Shown here in pieces: positions 61,832 to 64,000 of a stretch of DNA of 64,000 bases. The stretch spans positions 186,001 to 250,000 of the forward strand of contig NZ_JAKZGO010000006.1 in the NCBI RefSeq assembly GCF_022549785.1, written 5' to 3'. The position numbers and the translations under genes are program-made. How positions within the stretch are numbered: the stretch's first letter is position 1; each line of letters opens with the position of its first letter. A model generated the notes under the pieces. That model was not told the DNA's origin and ran no database searches. It saw only the letters and a list, made by a program, of their open reading frames with translations. The stretch is from Belliella alkalica (GTDB lineage: Bacteria; Bacteroidota; Bacteroidia; Cytophagales; Cyclobacteriaceae).

Positions 61832-62002
61832 ATGCCAAGTAAAAAACCATTTGCATTGCGTATTGACGAAAAACTCATGAAAGCTGTTGAAAAATGGGCT
61901 GAAGATGAGTTTCGTAGTACGAATGGTCAAATAGAATGGATAATCTATGAAGCGCTGAAAAAAGCAAAGAGATTACAAAAACAAAAAGACCAAGATTCTT
62001 GA
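61832..62002 (+). CDS. Arc-family ribbon-helix-helix DNA-binding protein
   Basis: The 56-residue product (ATG at 61832) has a PFALRIDEKLMKAVEKWA strand-helix and a GQIEWIIYEALKKA second helix, a ribbon-helix-helix layout. This short gene follows the SPFH gene by 4 bases. Arc-like proteins of this kind usually bind palindromic operators; the inverted repeat at 60944-60980 is the obvious candidate. The C-terminus is lysine-rich. Confidence 0.8.
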   Translation: MPSKKPFALRIDEKLMKAVEKWAEDEFRSTNGQIEWIIYEALKKAKRLQKQKDQDS

Positions 62003-62018
62003 GAATCTTGGTCTTTAT
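61984..62018. terminator. Bidirectional terminator between the SPFH operon and tolC
   Basis: AAAGACCAAGATTCT and its complement (AATCTTGGTCTTT) form a 13-base stem with a small loop. It overlaps the end of the Arc-like gene and is followed by TATTTATTC. It serves both convergent units. Confidence 0.7.
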
Positions 62019-62025
62019 TTATTCT

Positions 62026-63516
62026 TTAATCTTCAACTTCCTCAGGTCGATAAAGTAACTTCTTATTTTCAAAATCATAAAGTGTCAATTCGCGCATTTC
62101 ATAATATGCAGTCCAATAATCCCGCAATGATTGAATATAAGCTCTTCTATTTGAATCCTTTTCTTGCTGCGCGATATTCAAATCAGTAATGGTAACATTG
62201 CCGTTTTGATATCTCTGAAGTGATATCTCATACCTTTTATCGGCAACTTCATCCGAAAGTTTGGTGATCTCCATTCTGTCTTTGAGCATTTGGAAATTTT
62301 TTACTTTTGTAAAAATCTCCTGTTCGAAGTTAATCACATCTTGATCCACTGTGTAATCAATCAATTTTTTAGAAGCTTGAGCTTGCCCCATTCTAGCTTT
62401 GTTTCTCCCCCAATCTAGTATTGGAACTGAAACATTTAAATTCACTAAAGCCTGTGTATTTGGGTTGGAGTAAATATCGCCCCACATTAATGCTGCATTA
62501 TTATAACCATAACTTGCTCCCAAGTTCATATTGAATCTTTGCCCTCTTGCTTGAGCGACACTCTGTTCACCTTCCAATCTCCTCCTATCAAAACCTAGTG
62601 CTTCCGACCTATTTTGAAAAGCTCTATCTAGGGCTTCTTCGACAGGAACATCAAAAACAGGTATTTCACTTGGCGCTTCCAAAACCAATTCTGTAGCTTC
62701 ATTTAGACCAACGTATGATTTGAGTCTCAATGATCTTTCTTCCATGTCCAACCTTGCTTGCGCTAATTGTTGTTGGGCTTGAAGAACCTGCAGCCTAACT
62801 TGCAAAAGCTTATCTTCATATGTAGTTCCGATATTGTAGCGCCCTTGCTCTATCTTATAAATATCTTCAGTATTTTTTAGGTTTTTAGATGCTATTTCCA
62901 GATTCACTTGAGCATCCAAATAATCAAAAAATAATGATGCAACAAACCTACTAATCCCTTCCATTTCCTCTACAAACTCCCTCTTACTTTCCTCAAACCT
63001 CAAAGGCTCAATTTTTTTATTCCATTTAAATGGGTTGAAAGCAAATATTGGCTGATCTAATCTAACATTAACAGGCACTCCACTCCAGCGAGTTTGTGGC
63101 GTTCCTGGCGAAGCTATAAAATTATCAAATCTATTGGTGGAAGAATTAACAGATAGCCTTCCCCCAGTTGGAGAAATTACTTGTTCCAATCCAAGATTAA
63201 CATCCATGAAGTTTTGCCTTACTTCCCTAAACTCAATCGTTCCGTCAGGTTGAGTTACATTGTTAAATGATTGGGAATAACTTGGAATGTTTCCACTGAG
63301 CCTCAATTGAGGATTAAAGTCAGACTTAAAAAGTCTATACTGCCAGAACCTATTTTCCCTTTGAGTCTCTGCTCTTAATGCTGCGGGAGATTGGCTTTTT
63401 GCTCTTGCAACTATCTGATCTAAAGTATACTTCAGCTCTTGCTGAGAAAATGCCAAATTGTTTGATGATAGGAATACCCCTATGAAAATGGCACAAAGAA
63501 CTAATTTTCTATTCAT
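62026..63516 (-). CDS. TolC-family outer-membrane efflux protein
   Basis: The 496-residue protein is a TolC-like outer-membrane exit duct: a signal peptide (ending AFSQ), then two repeats of long helices and strands. Typical pieces are NIGTTYEDKLLQVRLQVLQAQQQLAQARL and LQRYQNGNVTITDLNIAQQEKDSNRRAY. The start overlaps the stop of the upstream ABC permease gene by 8 bases, so they form an efflux operon. Confidence 0.9.
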   Translation of the reverse strand: MNRKLVLCAIFIGVFLSSNNLAFSQQELKYTLDQIVARAKSQSPAALRAETQRENRFWQYRLFKSDFNPQLRLSGNIPSYSQSFNNVTQPDGTIEFREVRQNFMDVNLGLEQVISPTGGRLSVNSSTNRFDNFIASPGTPQTRWSGVPVNVRLDQPIFAFNPFKWNKKIEPLRFEESKREFVEEMEGISRFVASLFFDYLDAQVNLEIASKNLKNTEDIYKIEQGRYNIGTTYEDKLLQVRLQVLQAQQQLAQARLDMEERSLRLKSYVGLNEATELVLEAPSEIPVFDVPVEEALDRAFQNRSEALGFDRRRLEGEQSVAQARGQRFNMNLGASYGYNNAALMWGDIYSNPNTQALVNLNVSVPILDWGRNKARMGQAQASKKLIDYTVDQDVINFEQEIFTKVKNFQMLKDRMEITKLSDEVADKRYEISLQRYQNGNVTITDLNIAQQEKDSNRRAYIQSLRDYWTAYYEMRELTLYDFENKKLLYRPEEVED

Positions 63517-64000
63517 ATCTTAAAGAAGTTATTGGATCCTGACTTGCTGCTTTTTGGGCAGGAGCAATTCCGAAAATCAAGCCTACTGTGGCAGCAACAC
63601 CAAATGAAAGTAAAATAGAAGCAAAGGAGACAACTGTAGGAAAATCCCCAAAGACAGATACTGCATAAGCTAGTATGACACCTAAAATCACCCCTATAAT
63701 ACCCCCTGATACACTAATCATGATTGACTCAAAAAGGAATTGGTTAACAATATCGGATTTTTTTGCACCTAACGAAAGCCTTAGGCCAATTTCTTTTATT
63801 CTTTCCATTACAGACGCGAGCATGATATTCATAATTCCTATCCCTCCTACCAGCAATGATATACCTGCAATAGCTCCAAGGACAATATTAAATATGTTTT
63901 GGGTACGCTGCTGTTGTTTTAAAAGCAATTCGGGAATTGTAATCTCAAAATCAACTACTCCATTGTGGCTTCTTGCCAAAAGTTTTGAAATTACTTCTGC
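63509..64000 (-). CDS. FtsX/MacB-type ABC transporter permease, C-terminal part
   Basis: The gene runs off the right edge. The visible ~163 residues hold the C-terminal FtsX domain: TQNIFNIVLGAIAGISLLVGGIGIMNIMLASVMERIKEIGLRLSLGAKKSDI and two more membrane helices (ISVSGGIIGVILGVILAYAVSVFG, GVAATVGLIFGIAPAQKAA). This is the MacB permease pattern. The membrane-fusion and ATPase parts should lie upstream, outside the window. It overlaps the tolC-like gene. Confidence 0.88.
   Translation of the reverse strand, partial: AEVISKLLARSHNGVVDFEITIPELLLKQQQRTQNIFNIVLGAIAGISLLVGGIGIMNIMLASVMERIKEIGLRLSLGAKKSDIVNQFLFESIMISVSGGIIGVILGVILAYAVSVFGDFPTVVSFASILLSFGVAATVGLIFGIAPAQKAASQDPITSLRYE

Overview
The window looks like a chromosome segment of a Bacteroidota bacterium, most likely order Cytophagales and family Cyclobacteriaceae (an Algoriphagus/Belliella-type organism). 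The evidence is a SusC/SusD pair, a hybrid two-component regulator, a type IX secretion (Por) sorting tail, promoters of the TTG/TAnnTTTG type, many Bacteroidota-specific DUF families, and a tmRNA encoding the tag GESNYAMAA. The assignment is inferred from gene content; no 16S gene is present.

Layout. 1-12.6 kb: recA; a DUF3108 protein; a PhoB/PhoR-like two-component pair; a DUF3037 / HipA-like kinase pair; an RluA-type pseudouridine synthase; the conserved rplM-rpsI-rpsB-tsf block; a small outer-membrane protein coupled to a clipped HigA-like antitoxin; and an M24 aminopeptidase. 12.9-20.2 kb: M16 peptidase, O-methyltransferase, LysM lytic transglycosylase and DUF3078 barrel on the + strand, meeting dnaX on the - strand. 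dnaX is split at an A10 run, giving a gamma form and, by -1 slippage, a tau form. 20.6-37.3 kb: a polysaccharide utilization locus for a uronic-acid polymer of the chondroitin/hyaluronan type. It holds a secreted PL8 lyase, two GH88 unsaturated glucuronyl hydrolases, SusC/SusD, a DUF4861 lipoprotein and a divergent hybrid sensor-regulator; no sulfatase is present. 37.5-37.9 kb: tmRNA (ssrA).

38-46.9 kb: a three-gene split-HipA toxin-antitoxin operon (HipB-HipS-HipT type) with a palindromic operator, a Tat-exported sulfite-oxidase-like molybdoenzyme with a c-type cytochrome, an ABC ATPase with a DUF5687 permease, a helical secreted protein of unknown function, rarA and a truncated YoeB-like toxin. 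47-55 kb: threonine aldolase, a glycerophosphodiesterase lipoprotein, DUF2721, then an accessory block of two DUF4221-like propeller lipoproteins, a secreted six-cysteine micropeptide and a CxxC lipoprotein. This block is bracketed by a ~510-bp direct repeat of the 3' end of the adjacent anti-sigma gene, followed by that anti-sigma gene and its ECF sigma factor. 55-64 kb: dihydrolipoyl dehydrogenase, FabG, a thioredoxin-fold protein, an M23 peptidase, an SPFH protein with a small Arc-type DNA-binding protein, and a TolC / FtsX-type permease pair cut by the window end.

Intergenic DNA carries several repeat families: degenerate heptamer arrays just after stop codons, REP-like palindromes, and a CCTTTGAGGTT palindrome. 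The points most worth checking are the anti-sigma-tail cassette with its six-Cys peptide, the dnaX slippage site, the HipBST operon and its operator, the inverted repeat overlapping the SPFH start codon, and the strand-oriented heptamer arrays.
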